DNA of 11,757 bases, taken from NCBI GenBank assembly GCA_946481135.1, contig CAMLMQ010000082.1, positions 1 through 11,757 on the forward strand, written 5' to 3'. Numbering within the stretch: position 1 is the stretch's first letter; every line of letters starts with the position of its first letter. The DNA is from an uncultured Microbacteriaceae bacterium (lineage in GTDB: Bacteria > Actinomycetota > Actinomycetes > Actinomycetales > Microbacteriaceae). Of the stretch, positions 1-7,338 are shown in pieces. Under the pieces are notes generated by a model that ran no database searches, was not told where the DNA came from, and saw only the letters and a program-made list of their open reading frames with translations. A program made the position numbers and the translations under genes.

Positions 1-170
1 GCGACCCCCGCCTCGTTGCCGTAGCGCGTCGCCGTGTCGAGGTGCCGGTAGCCGACCTCTGCGGCGGCGACCACGGCATCCGCGACCTGCGCGTCGTCGA
101 GGGGCCAGGTGCCGAGCCCGAGCTGCGGGATGGTGGCGCCGGTGTTGAGGGGAATCGCGGGGATGCTCAC
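1..170 (-). CDS. Aldo/keto reductase, N-terminal part (runs off left edge)
   Basis: Only the first 56 residues are visible; the remaining ~220 expected for the family lie beyond the left edge. Seen: a GTG start, then an early IPQLGLGTW segment and [14 protein letters not shown] at about residues 40-53. This is the aldo/keto reductase signature, with the first two members of the catalytic Asp-Tyr-Lys-His tetrad as D45 and Y50. Known for the family: NAD(P)H-dependent reduction of aldehydes and ketones by a cytosolic (beta/alpha)8 barrel. The pattern fits the 2,5-diketo-gluconate reductase/prostaglandin F synthase-like branch, but the substrate cannot be told. The GTG lies 4 bp after the mnhG stop with no good Shine-Dalgarno, so co-transcription and translational coupling with the antiporter operon are likely (inference). 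Confidence 0.88.
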   Translation of the reverse strand, partial: MSIPAIPLNTGATIPQLGLGTWPLDDAQVADAVVAAAEVGYRHLDTATRYGNEAGV

Positions 171-174
171 CCCG

Positions 175-543
175 TCAGTCTGCCGGGCGCGCGTCCGACT
201 CGCTCGCCTTCTCGACGTCGTCGGCCAACTCGTCGACGAGCAGCAGGTCGGTGCGGAGGTTCTTGGTGCGGTAGCCCGCGCGCCCGATCATGTGCGCGGC
301 GACCGGCTGGGTGAGCAGCTGGAACAGCACGACCGGGATGAGCAGCAGCAGCACGGACCAGGTGCGGGCCGAGAGCGCGACCGCGAGCACGATGAACACG
401 AGGCCGAGCACCTGCGGCTTCGTGCCGGCGTGCAGCCGGCTGAGGGCGTCGGGGAACCGCAGCACACCGACGCCGGCGACGAGCGACAGCAGCGCGCCGA
501 GCAGCACGAACACCGCGGCGACGACGTCGATCCAGTCACCCAT
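175..543 (-). CDS. mnhG: Na+/H+ antiporter (Mrp/Mnh) subunit G
   Basis: Small membrane subunit (122 residues) of the Mrp cation/proton antiporter, required for the assembled complex. Seen: three hydrophobic segments at about residues 5-27, 44-60 and 62-80. The family hallmark is LRFPD (28-32) followed by SRLHAGTKP (35-43). A polar, acidic C-terminal tail of about 30 residues follows. The ATG start overlaps the end of mnhF by 8 bp (536-543), which supports this start and translational coupling. Known: MrpG/PhaG homologues are about 100-130 residues, so the length is normal. The next gene downstream, an aldo/keto reductase, begins 4 bp after the stop. Confidence 0.95.
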   Translation of the reverse strand: MGDWIDVVAAVFVLLGALLSLVAGVGVLRFPDALSRLHAGTKPQVLGLVFIVLAVALSARTWSVLLLLIPVVLFQLLTQPVAAHMIGRAGYRTKNLRTDLLLVDELADDVEKASESDARPAD

Positions 544-859
544 CGCGCGACTCCTCCCCCGGCCCGCCGGTGAGCGGGGCGCCGTCGACGGCCGACCGGT
601 CCTGCTGACTGACGTAGCGCGCCACCGCGACCGTCGAGAGGGCGGCCGTGCCGGCGAGCACGATCATCACGGGCACCGTCCGGGTGTGGTCGTTCATCAC
701 CATCTCGAACCCGAGCACGAGCAGCACGATCGTGAGCAGCACATCGGAGGCGAGCATCCGGTCGAGGATCGTCGGGCCCCGCACGACGCGCGCGAGGGTG
801 GCCCCGGCGGCGACGGCGAAGATGACGCCGGCGGCGAGGTAGAGGACGCTCGTGATCAT
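536..859 (-). CDS. mnhF: Na+/H+ antiporter (Mrp/Mnh) subunit F
   Basis: A 107-residue membrane subunit of the Mrp antiporter. Seen: three transmembrane stretches at about residues 4-22, 38-54 and 62-80. Between the first two is the family motif RGPTILDRMLASD (27-39), with aspartates at 33 and 39. The C-terminus is short, polar and Gly/Pro-containing. The ATG at 859 was chosen because it forms an ATGA overlap with the mnhE stop (856-859) and gives the usual MrpF length; the reading frame stays open far upstream but that part is the shadow of mnhE. The stop lies inside the mnhG start region (8 bp overlap). MrpF is a structural part of the complex and is not itself thought to carry the ion path. 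Confidence 0.93.
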   Translation of the reverse strand: MITSVLYLAAGVIFAVAAGATLARVVRGPTILDRMLASDVLLTIVLLVLGFEMVMNDHTRTVPVMIVLAGTAALSTVAVARYVSQQDRSAVDGAPLTGGPGEESRDG

Positions 860-1407
860 CGGCACCTCTCCAGGTCGGCGCGCGACCCGAGTGCCCGCAC
901 GACGGCGGTCTCGGTCGCGAGGGCGTGGGCTCGGGCCTTCTCGACACCCGCTGCGTCGCCGGCGGCGAGCACGTGGAGGAAGAGGATGGCGCGGTGCCGG
1001 TCGATCTCGAGCACGAGCGTTCCCGGCACCAGGGTCACGATGATCGCGACGATCGACACGATGAAGTCGGAGCGGGTGCGCAGCTGCACCTCGATGATCG
1101 CGTTGGGGGCGAGCTTGCCGGGCTTGAAAGCGAGCGCCCCGACCGTCACCGACGACACGACGACCTCGCCCGCGAAGCGCAGCGCGAGGACGAACGCCCA
1201 CCAGAGGTTGAAGCGCCCCGAGAGCTCGACCGGCGGCAGGTAGAAGATGCGGGTGACGAGCACGGCGATGAGGGCACCCGAGATCGCGCTCAGCCACGTG
1301 ATCTCGCCCCACAGCAGCATCCAGAGCAGCACGAGGGCGACGAGCAGCGGCATCTGCTGCCAGATGCGCCAGTTGCGCGCGCGACGCGTCACGGTGGTGT
1401 CGCTCAC
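856..1407 (-). CDS. mnhE: Na+/H+ antiporter (Mrp/Mnh) subunit E
   Basis: A 183-residue Mrp complex subunit. Seen: two strongly hydrophobic segments near the N-terminus (about residues 20-35 and 38-55), then the conserved stretch around WWAFVLALRFAGEVV (69-83). The family hallmark LTLVPGTLVLEID lies at 125-137 and continues into the soluble alpha/beta part (HRAILFLHVL, 138-147). Known: MrpE has an N-terminal membrane part and a cytoplasmic domain of about 160 residues, so the length is normal with a slight C-terminal extension. The GTG start overlaps the mnhD stop as GTGA (1404-1407) and its own stop overlaps mnhF as ATGA, so translational coupling on both sides is likely. Confidence 0.94.
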   Translation of the reverse strand: MSDTTVTRRARNWRIWQQMPLLVALVLLWMLLWGEITWLSAISGALIAVLVTRIFYLPPVELSGRFNLWWAFVLALRFAGEVVVSSVTVGALAFKPGKLAPNAIIEVQLRTRSDFIVSIVAIIVTLVPGTLVLEIDRHRAILFLHVLAAGDAAGVEKARAHALATETAVVRALGSRADLERCR

Positions 1408-2981
1408 GGCAGGGTCACCTCACCCTCCGGCAGCACGGCGGTGACGTACCCGAGCTCGCCGAGCACGAGGGCGGCCCGAGCCCCGTACTCGTAGAGCGGT
1501 CCGGCGAACACGGTGAGTGCGACACTCGCGACGACGAGGCCGACCGTGGCGGTGACCATGAGCCGGGGGATGCTGCGGGCACGCACGGCGACGGAGCCGG
1601 TCGCGGCGGGGGTCGCGTCGTCGTCGGCCGTCGAGTCGCCTTCGGCGGTCTCGGGCGCCGGCGGCGATCCCCAGAACGCGCGACTCCAGACCCGCATGAG
1701 GGCGTAGAGGGTGAGCAGCGACACGAGCGCCCCCGCGGCGACGCTCGCGGCGGCGAGCGGGTCGCCGGTCGCGAGACTCGCCTCGAACAGCCCGAGCTTG
1801 CCGAGGAAGCCCGAGAACGGCGGGATGCCGCCGAGGTTGAGTGCCGGCACGAGGTAGAGGATGCCGACGAGCGGCGCGACCGCGAGCAGCCCCCCGAGTT
1901 TCGGGATCGACGTCGACCCGCCCACCTGCTCGATGAGCCCCGCGGCGAGGAAGAGCGCGGTCTGCACGACGATGTGGTGCACGACGTAGTAGATGGTCGC
2001 GCTCATCCCGTCGACGGTGCCGAGTCCGATGCCGAGGATGAGGAATCCGATGTGACTGACGAGGGTGAACGACAGCAGACGCTTGATGTCACTCTGTGCG
2101 ACCGCACCGAGGATGCCGACCACCATCGTGAGGATCGCGACGATGAGCAGGGCCGGATTCAACTCGGTCGACGGGAACAGCAGCGTCTCGGTGCGGATGA
2201 TCGCGTAGACGCCGACCTTGGTGAGGAGCCCCGCGAAGACCGCCGTGACCGGAGCGGGCGCCGTCGGATAGGAGTCGGGCAACCAGAACGACAGCGGGAA
2301 GACGGCCGCCTTGATGCCGAAGCCGAGCAGCAGCATCACGTGGAGCACGAGTTGCGTCTCGGGCGGGATCTCGCCGAGCCGGATCGCGAGCTGCGCGAGG
2401 TTGACGGTGCCGAGGGCGCCGTAGAGCATCGCGATCGACACGAGGAAGAGCGCCGACGACACGAGACTCACGACGACGTAGGTGGTGCCGGTGCGGATGC
2501 GCGGCTCGGTTCCGCCGAGGGTGATGAGCACGTACGAGGCGACGAGCAGCATCTCGAAGCCGACGTAGAGGTTGAACAGGTCGCCCGCGATGAAGGCGGT
2601 GTAGACGCCCGCGGCGAGGATCAGGTACGCGGGGTTGTAGATCGTGACGGGGGTCTCGTCGTCGCCGAAGGCGAGACCCTGACCCACCGAGAACAGGAGG
2701 ACGGCGAGCAGGACGACGCTCGACACGACGAGCAGGAGGGCGGCGAGCCGGTCGACGACGAGCACGATGCCGAACGGCGCGGGCCAGTCGCCGACCTCGA
2801 CGACGAGGGTGCCCACGGTGTCGACGCCGACGAGGAGCGCGACGCTCACGGCGGTGGTGAGCGTGAGGGCGACGACGGTGACGAGACGCTGGGCGCGGAG
2901 GCGGCGGCCGAGGGCGAGCACCCCGGCCGCCGCGAGGAGCGGGATGAGCACCACCAACGGCACGAGTGAGTCGAGCGTCAT
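1404..2981 (-). CDS. mnhD: Na+/H+ antiporter (Mrp/Mnh) subunit D
   Basis: A 525-residue polytopic membrane protein of the NuoM/NuoN-like proton-conducting family (Proton_antipo_M), one of the two large ion-translocating subunits of Mrp. Seen: about 14 hydrophobic segments; the conserved transmembrane glutamate in NLYVGFEML (E143); lysine K224 in GFGIKAAVFPLSFWLP; and the signature PTAPAPVTAVFAGLLTKVGVYAI (two overlapping parts, about 239-261) with K255. These match the Glu/Lys positions needed for proton transfer in Bacillus MrpD and complex I. A hydrophilic acidic Ala/Thr-rich loop sits near residues 438-466, before the last membrane segment. The ATG start overlaps the mnhC stop as ATGA (2978-2981). 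Confidence 0.97.
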   Translation of the reverse strand: MTLDSLVPLVVLIPLLAAAGVLALGRRLRAQRLVTVVALTLTTAVSVALLVGVDTVGTLVVEVGDWPAPFGIVLVVDRLAALLLVVSSVVLLAVLLFSVGQGLAFGDDETPVTIYNPAYLILAAGVYTAFIAGDLFNLYVGFEMLLVASYVLITLGGTEPRIRTGTTYVVVSLVSSALFLVSIAMLYGALGTVNLAQLAIRLGEIPPETQLVLHVMLLLGFGIKAAVFPLSFWLPDSYPTAPAPVTAVFAGLLTKVGVYAIIRTETLLFPSTELNPALLIVAILTMVVGILGAVAQSDIKRLLSFTLVSHIGFLILGIGLGTVDGMSATIYYVVHHIVVQTALFLAAGLIEQVGGSTSIPKLGGLLAVAPLVGILYLVPALNLGGIPPFSGFLGKLGLFEASLATGDPLAAASVAAGALVSLLTLYALMRVWSRAFWGSPPAPETAEGDSTADDDATPAATGSVAVRARSIPRLMVTATVGLVVASVALTVFAGPLYEYGARAALVLGELGYVTAVLPEGEVTLP

Positions 2982-3499
2982 GCGCGGCCCTCCTCGGTGT
3001 CGGCGCCCTCGCGGCGGGCGGCGTCGCTGCGGGCCGCGTCGGTCACGGGCACGGCTTCCTCACCCTCGGCGGCGAGGTCGTCGTCCTCCGAGAACTCGCT
3101 GTCGTCGGAGGCCGCGACGGGGTCGGCGACGAACTCCGAGCCCGTGCGCTCGGTGCGCACCGCGATGTCGGCGGCGTCGTCGGTGAGGTCGTCGCGCTGG
3201 GCGAGTCGCCACGAGCGGTAGATGAGCGCGAGCAGGAACGCCGACACCGAGAACGTGATCACGATCGCGGTGAGGGCCAGCGCCTGCGGCAGCGGGTCGC
3301 TCATGCGGGCGTCGCTCTCGCCGCCGACGATCGGGGCGCTGCCGGGCGCCCCCGCGACGATGAGGATGAGCAGGTTGGCGGCGTTGCCGAGCAGCAGGAT
3401 GCCGAGCAGCACGCGCGTCATCGACCGTTCGAGGATCAGGTAGACGCCGCACGCGAACAACACGGCCATGACGACCACGAGCGTGAGGGAGACGGTCAC
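2978..3499 (-). CDS. mnhC: Na+/H+ antiporter (Mrp/Mnh) subunit C with acidic C-terminal tail
   Basis: A NuoK-like subunit of the Mrp antiporter. Seen: a core of about 100 residues with three membrane helices (about 4-24, 29-50, 74-95), the LLGNAANLLIL segment (36-46) and the hallmark DPLPQALALTAIVI (68-81). After residue 100 the protein continues for about 73 residues as a hydrophilic tail dominated by Asp, Glu and Ala. Typical MrpC proteins are about 110-130 residues, so at 173 this one is longer, entirely because of the tail. The GTG start overlaps the mnhA stop as GTGA (3496-3499), which supports it. The role of the tail is unknown; such extensions may be common in actinobacterial relatives. 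Confidence 0.95.
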   Translation of the reverse strand: MTVSLTLVVVMAVLFACGVYLILERSMTRVLLGILLLGNAANLLILIVAGAPGSAPIVGGESDARMSDPLPQALALTAIVITFSVSAFLLALIYRSWRLAQRDDLTDDAADIAVRTERTGSEFVADPVAASDDSEFSEDDDLAAEGEEAVPVTDAARSDAARREGADTEEGRA

Positions 3500-6381
3500 G
3501 CGGGCACCTCCCTGCGGTCACCGGAGTCGGTCTCCTCCTGCTGACGGTCGAGCTCCGCGCCGAGGCTGCGCAGCACGTCGAGTACGAGCCCGACGACGAC
3601 GAGGTAGACGCCGATGTCGAAGACGGTCGAGGTGACGAAGTCGAAGCTGCCGATCGGGCCGAGGTCGACGGTGAACCACGCGGAGGTGAGCGGGGCCGCG
3701 CCGAAGAACACGGGGAGGATGGCGGTGCCGGCGGCGAGCACGAGGCCGGCCCCGAGGGTGCGTCCGGCGTCGAACGGCGCGGCGACGGCGAGCTCGTGAC
3801 GCCCGCCCGCGAGGTACCGCGCGACGAGGGCCAGGCCGGCGACGAGTCCGCCGGCGAACCCGCCGCCGGGGGCGTTGTGACCGACGAGCAGCAGGTAGAT
3901 CGAGACCACGATGAGCGCGTGGAAGAGCAGCCGCACGACCACTTCGAGCAGGATCGACCGGTTCTGCGGAGCGAGGGTGCGGCCCGCGAGCAGCCACGAT
4001 CCGCGGCCGGCCGGGTCGGCATCCCCCCGGCGCTCGCGGATCGACTCGCGCTGACGGCGGCGGCTCACCCGCGGGAGGTTGTCGGCGCGCGTGCGCAGGA
4101 AGATGAGGCTCGCGACGCCGGTGGCGGCGGCGATGACGACCGTGAGCTCGCCCATCGTGTCCCACCCGCGGAGGTCGACGAGGGCGACGTTGACGACGTT
4201 CTTGCCGTGGCCGATCTCGACGGCGAGCTCGGGCCAGGCCTCCGAGATGGGCGTCGCGACGCGCGCGCCGGTCGCGACGAGGGCGACCGCGGCCATCGTC
4301 ACGCCGACCGCGATGCCGAGCAGGGCGCGCAGCACCCGGTGGCTGCTACCGTGCTTCGCGCCGAGCCGGGCGGGCAGGCGACGCAGCACGAGCACGACCG
4401 CGATGAGGGTGACGAGCTCGACGAGCAGCTGGGTGAGGGCGAGGTCGGGCGCCCCCTGCAGCATGAAGAGCGTCGCCATCCCGATGCCGGTGACCCCGAC
4501 GAGCACGACCGCTTGGAAGCGCTTGCTCGCGAGGGTCGCGGCGACGGCGGCGACGATCATGAGCGCACCGATCACCGGTTGTGCCGGATGCTGCAGCAGC
4601 TCGAGCTCGGCGGGGGGCGGCGCGAAGGGGAGCACGCTCCACACCGTGACGATCGTCACGAGCAGGATCACGGCGAGGTAGAACGGCAGCGAGCCGCGCT
4701 GGGTGAGACCCGTGACGATCGCCGACAGGGTGTCGATGCCGCGCAGCGTCCACCGGTACGCCCGCACCCCCCATCCCGATTCGGCGTTCGGCGCCTCCTC
4801 GGGCATCCGGCGGGCGACGAGCAGCGCCACGACGACGCCGAGCGCGAGGGTGAGGGCCGAGAACCCGAGCGCGGGTTCGAGCCCGTGCCAGAACTCGACG
4901 TGCGCGACCTCGTCGGCGTCGGCGTACCCGGAGGCGACCGCGACCGCGAAGGGGTCGAGCACGGCGGCGAAGGGTCCGGCGACGAGGCCGAGGGCCGCGA
5001 GCAGGACGGGTGGCGCGAAGAACGCCCACGTCTCGCCGCGCGGGTAGTGCTCTTCGGGGGGCAGCGGTTCGACGCCGGGCTTGTCGGCGAACGCGCCCCA
5101 CACGAAGCGGGCGCCGTACGCGATCGTCGCCGCCGAGCCGATCACGACCGCGGCGAGAGTCACCCACCCCCACAGCTCCCCGGCGACGCCGGCCTCGTAG
5201 AGCACCGTGAGCACCGACTCCTTCGCGACGAAGCCGAGCGCGATCGGCAGCCCCGCCATGGACAGCACGGCGGCGACGGCAGCCCCGGCGAGCAGCGGCG
5301 CGCGGCGGCCGAATCCGGTGATGCGCCGCAGGTCGCGCGTGCCCGTGCCGTGGTCGACGATGCCGACGAGGAGGAAGAGCGCCGCCTTGAACATCGCGTG
5401 CGAGAGCAGCAGCAGGATCGCCGCGACGCCGCCGGCGGCGCCGCCCCATCCGGCGATGACGATGAGCAGCCCGAGCTGGCTCACCGTGCCGTGGGCCAGC
5501 AGCAGCTTGAGGTCGGTCTGGCGCAGCGCCTGCACCGAGCCGACGAGGAGGGTGAGAAGCCCGAGTCCGACGAGCAGCTCCCGCCATCCGGCCACGTCGG
5601 CGTACCCGGGGGCGAGACGTGCGGCGAGGTAGACGCCCGCCTTGACCATCGCCGCGGCGTGCAGGTAGGCGCTGACAGGGGTCGGCGCGGCCATCGCGCC
5701 GGGAAGCCAGAAGTGGAACGGCACGATCGCCGACTTGGAGAGGATGCCGACGATGACGAGCACGACCGCGACCGGCAGCAGGTCGCTCTGCGGCGGATCG
5801 TCGATGAGCGACGAGAGCGACGTCGTTCCCCCGAGTTGCGCGAGCAGCACGAGCCCGACGAGCATGACGAGTCCACCGAGCGTCGTGACGAGGAGCGCCT
5901 GCAGCGCGGCGATGCGGCTCGCGCGCTTGCCGCGGGCGTGGCCGATCAGCAGGTAGGAGAAGACGCTCGTGGCCTCCCAGAACACGAAGAGCAGGTAGAC
6001 GTCGTCGGCGGTGACGAGACCGTACATCGACCCGGCGAAGGCGAGCAGGATGCCGGCGAAGCGCCCGACGCCCGCGTCGCCCGCCCGGAAGTACGCGGTG
6101 CAGTACACGAAGACGAGGGCACCGATGCCCGTGACGACGAGCACGAGCAGGAGCGCGAGCGCATCCATCCGGAACGTCAGGGTCAGGTCGAGCTGCGGCA
6201 CCCACGGCACCGACTCGCGCAGTGCCTCCCCCCCGAGGATGCCGGGGGTTGCGACGACCGCGTGCACGAACCCCGCGAGGGGCACGAGGGCGGCGATCGG
6301 GAAGACGAGGCGCCCGACGCGACGGGCGAGAAGCGGGGCGACGATCGCGGCGAGGGCGAACGTCAGGAGGACGGCGGTCAT
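3496..6381 (-). CDS. mnhA: Na+/H+ antiporter (Mrp/Mnh) subunit A fused to subunit B
   Basis: First gene of the operon, 961 residues, about 20 or more membrane segments. Residues 1 to ~500 are the NuoL/ND5-like channel part: E136 in FVFWEATSVFSYLLIGH, K216 (ILSKSA), PTPVSAYLHAAAMVKAG (233-249) with H241 and K247, K292 (LKLLLAHGT) and K332 (AMFKAALF). Residues ~600-670 are the MbhD-like part, with GAPDLALTQLLVE ending at E655, the position of a glutamate important in Bacillus MrpA. Residues ~725-765 are MbhE-like (VNVALVDLRGWDTMGE). After a basic linker (~765-805), residues 809-945 are a complete MrpB domain (LLVGHNAPGGGFAGGLVAG). No separate mnhB exists, so this is an A-B fusion, as is common in actinobacteria. 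Known role: Na+/H+ exchange for salt and alkali tolerance. The ATG start has a strong Shine-Dalgarno. Confidence 0.97.
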   Translation of the reverse strand: MTAVLLTFALAAIVAPLLARRVGRLVFPIAALVPLAGFVHAVVATPGILGGEALRESVPWVPQLDLTLTFRMDALALLLVLVVTGIGALVFVYCTAYFRAGDAGVGRFAGILLAFAGSMYGLVTADDVYLLFVFWEATSVFSYLLIGHARGKRASRIAALQALLVTTLGGLVMLVGLVLLAQLGGTTSLSSLIDDPPQSDLLPVAVVLVIVGILSKSAIVPFHFWLPGAMAAPTPVSAYLHAAAMVKAGVYLAARLAPGYADVAGWRELLVGLGLLTLLVGSVQALRQTDLKLLLAHGTVSQLGLLIVIAGWGGAAGGVAAILLLLSHAMFKAALFLLVGIVDHGTGTRDLRRITGFGRRAPLLAGAAVAAVLSMAGLPIALGFVAKESVLTVLYEAGVAGELWGWVTLAAVVIGSAATIAYGARFVWGAFADKPGVEPLPPEEHYPRGETWAFFAPPVLLAALGLVAGPFAAVLDPFAVAVASGYADADEVAHVEFWHGLEPALGFSALTLALGVVVALLVARRMPEEAPNAESGWGVRAYRWTLRGIDTLSAIVTGLTQRGSLPFYLAVILLVTIVTVWSVLPFAPPPAELELLQHPAQPVIGALMIVAAVAATLASKRFQAVVLVGVTGIGMATLFMLQGAPDLALTQLLVELVTLIAVVLVLRRLPARLGAKHGSSHRVLRALLGIAVGVTMAAVALVATGARVATPISEAWPELAVEIGHGKNVVNVALVDLRGWDTMGELTVVIAAATGVASLIFLRTRADNLPRVSRRRQRESIRERRGDADPAGRGSWLLAGRTLAPQNRSILLEVVVRLLFHALIVVSIYLLLVGHNAPGGGFAGGLVAGLALVARYLAGGRHELAVAAPFDAGRTLGAGLVLAAGTAILPVFFGAAPLTSAWFTVDLGPIGSFDFVTSTVFDIGVYLVVVGLVLDVLRSLGAELDRQQEETDSGDRREVPA

Positions 6382-6384
6382 GGC

Positions 6385-6393
6385 CCTCCTCCC
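6385..6393 (-). promoter_or_regulatory. Ribosome binding site of mnhA
   Basis: On the minus strand the bases just before the ATG at 6381 read GGGAGGAGG then GCC. A GGAGG core lies 3 to 6 bp from the start, depending on the register used. It is the strongest Shine-Dalgarno in the window and fixes the start of the antiporter operon; the downstream mnh genes have none as clear and depend on stop-start overlaps. Confidence 0.75.
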
Positions 6394-6422
6394 AGCGTGG
6401 ATCGCGGCGGCTCGCGGCGCGC

Positions 6423-6455
6423 GGCTCTTCGGCCGTGGTCGTGGTCGTCAGAGCC
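6423..6455 (-). other. Possible hairpin in the mnh leader
   Basis: Perfect 6-bp arms GGCTCT (6423-6428) and AGAGCC (6450-6455) enclose 21 bases that contain the direct repeat GTGGTC (6435-6446). If the -10 box at 6482-6487 is real, this hairpin lies within an untranslated leader of about 94 nt before mnhA. No known riboswitch class was recognised. In GC-rich DNA such short stems also arise by chance. Confidence 0.25.
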
Positions 6456-6481
6456 CGTGCGAGGCCCCTGGAATCGTGTCC

Positions 6482-6487
6482 ATCCTA
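6482..6487 (-). promoter_or_regulatory. Possible -10 box for the mnh operon
   Basis: On the minus strand this reads TAGGAT, a good match to the actinobacterial TANNNT -10 consensus, about 95 bp upstream of the mnhA ATG and after the otsB stop. Only a weak -35 candidate (GGACGG or GACGGC, 17-18 bp upstream) is visible, and it overlaps the candidate terminator at 6494-6518. Read-through from the ots genes into mnh cannot be excluded. Confidence 0.35.
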
Positions 6488-6493
6488 CCGGGG

Positions 6494-6518
6494 CGGATCC
6501 GGGCGCCGTCCGGGTCCG
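6494..6518 (-). terminator. Candidate hairpin terminator after otsB
   Basis: Starting 8 bp beyond the otsB stop, the minus strand reads CGGACCCGG, seven loop bases, CCGGATCCG: a 9-bp stem with one C-A mismatch. No T-tract follows, so it is not a classic intrinsic terminator. Its position between two separate transcription units fits a terminator or an mRNA-end stabiliser. Confidence 0.4.
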
Positions 6519-6525
6519 AGCGCGG

Positions 6526-7338
6526 CTACTGCTCGTGCACGTCGCCCGCGCGGAACGTCGCGAGGGTGCTCAGCACGAGCGCGATCTCGGCAGGCCCCGC
6601 CACCCGGAACGCGGCCTCCGTCTCACCCGCGCCGCTCTTCACTCCGAGATCGTGGGGCAGCAGGGCGGCGAACGCGTCCTCGTCGGTGACGTCGTCGCCG
6701 GCGTAGAAGACCGCGTCGGCGGAGGTGTAGCGCCGGAGATGCTCGACCGCCTCGCCCTTCGTCGTGGACCGCACGGCGAACTCGAGCACGTTCTTACCCG
6801 AGCGCACCGTGAGGTTCTCGATCTCGGCCTGCGCCTCGGAGAGCGCGACGAGGTGCGCGAGCCGCGAATTCTCCTCGGTCGCGAGTCGCGTGTGCAGGGC
6901 GAAGCCGGCCGGCTTGGGTTCGAGCCACACCTGGTCGAACTCGTCGGCGACCTCGCCGAGCACCTCGTGCAGCACCTCGACCTGTTCGAGTTCCGCGGTG
7001 TCGAGCGAGACGCGGTCGTCGGGGTCGTCGAGGCGGATCTCGATGCCGTGCGAACCCACGAGCAGCACGTCGTCGGGCAGTTCGGCGACCTCGATGAGGC
7101 TGCGCAACGCGCGACCGGAGACGAGGGCGATGCGGGTGTTCGGCAGCGCGAGGAGGCGCAGCACCGCGTCGCGTGCCTCGGGGAGCGCCCGCGCGTGCTC
7201 GGGCGAGTCGACCTCGGGCGCGAGCGTGCCGTCGAAGTCGAGCGCGACGAGCAGCCGCCGCACGCGCGCGAGTTCGCGCAGCGCCCCGACGAGCGCGTCG
7301 GACAGCGGCGCCGGGGCGCGGGTCGCCTCGTCGCTCAC
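6526..7338 (-). CDS. otsB: Trehalose-6-phosphate phosphatase
   Basis: Second step of the OtsAB pathway: hydrolyses trehalose 6-phosphate to trehalose in the cytosol. A 270-residue HAD-superfamily phosphatase, the usual length for a stand-alone OtsB. Seen: motif I LDFDGTLAP with nucleophile D34 and acid/base D36; motif II ALVSGR (S74); the cap-region segment VGSHGIEIR (94-102) and EPKPAGFALHTR (140-151); motif III lysine K194 in RSTTKGEAVEHL; motif IV YAGDDVTDEDAF (D215, D216, D219) for Mg2+. The start is the GTG at 7338, which overlaps the otsA stop as GTGA (7335-7338); the frame stays open upstream, but that is the shadow of otsA. Translational coupling to otsA is likely. It is the last gene of its transcription unit. 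Confidence 0.96.
   Translation of the reverse strand: MSDEATRAPAPLSDALVGALRELARVRRLLVALDFDGTLAPEVDSPEHARALPEARDAVLRLLALPNTRIALVSGRALRSLIEVAELPDDVLLVGSHGIEIRLDDPDDRVSLDTAELEQVEVLHEVLGEVADEFDQVWLEPKPAGFALHTRLATEENSRLAHLVALSEAQAEIENLTVRSGKNVLEFAVRSTTKGEAVEHLRRYTSADAVFYAGDDVTDEDAFAALLPHDLGVKSGAGETEAAFRVAGPAEIALVLSTLATFRAGDVHEQ

Noticed and set aside
3496..3960. The missing separate mnhB gene as evidence of a broken operon
   Set aside because: The MrpB domain is present in full as residues ~809-945 of the MnhA protein. A-B fusion is a known arrangement, so the complex is complete.
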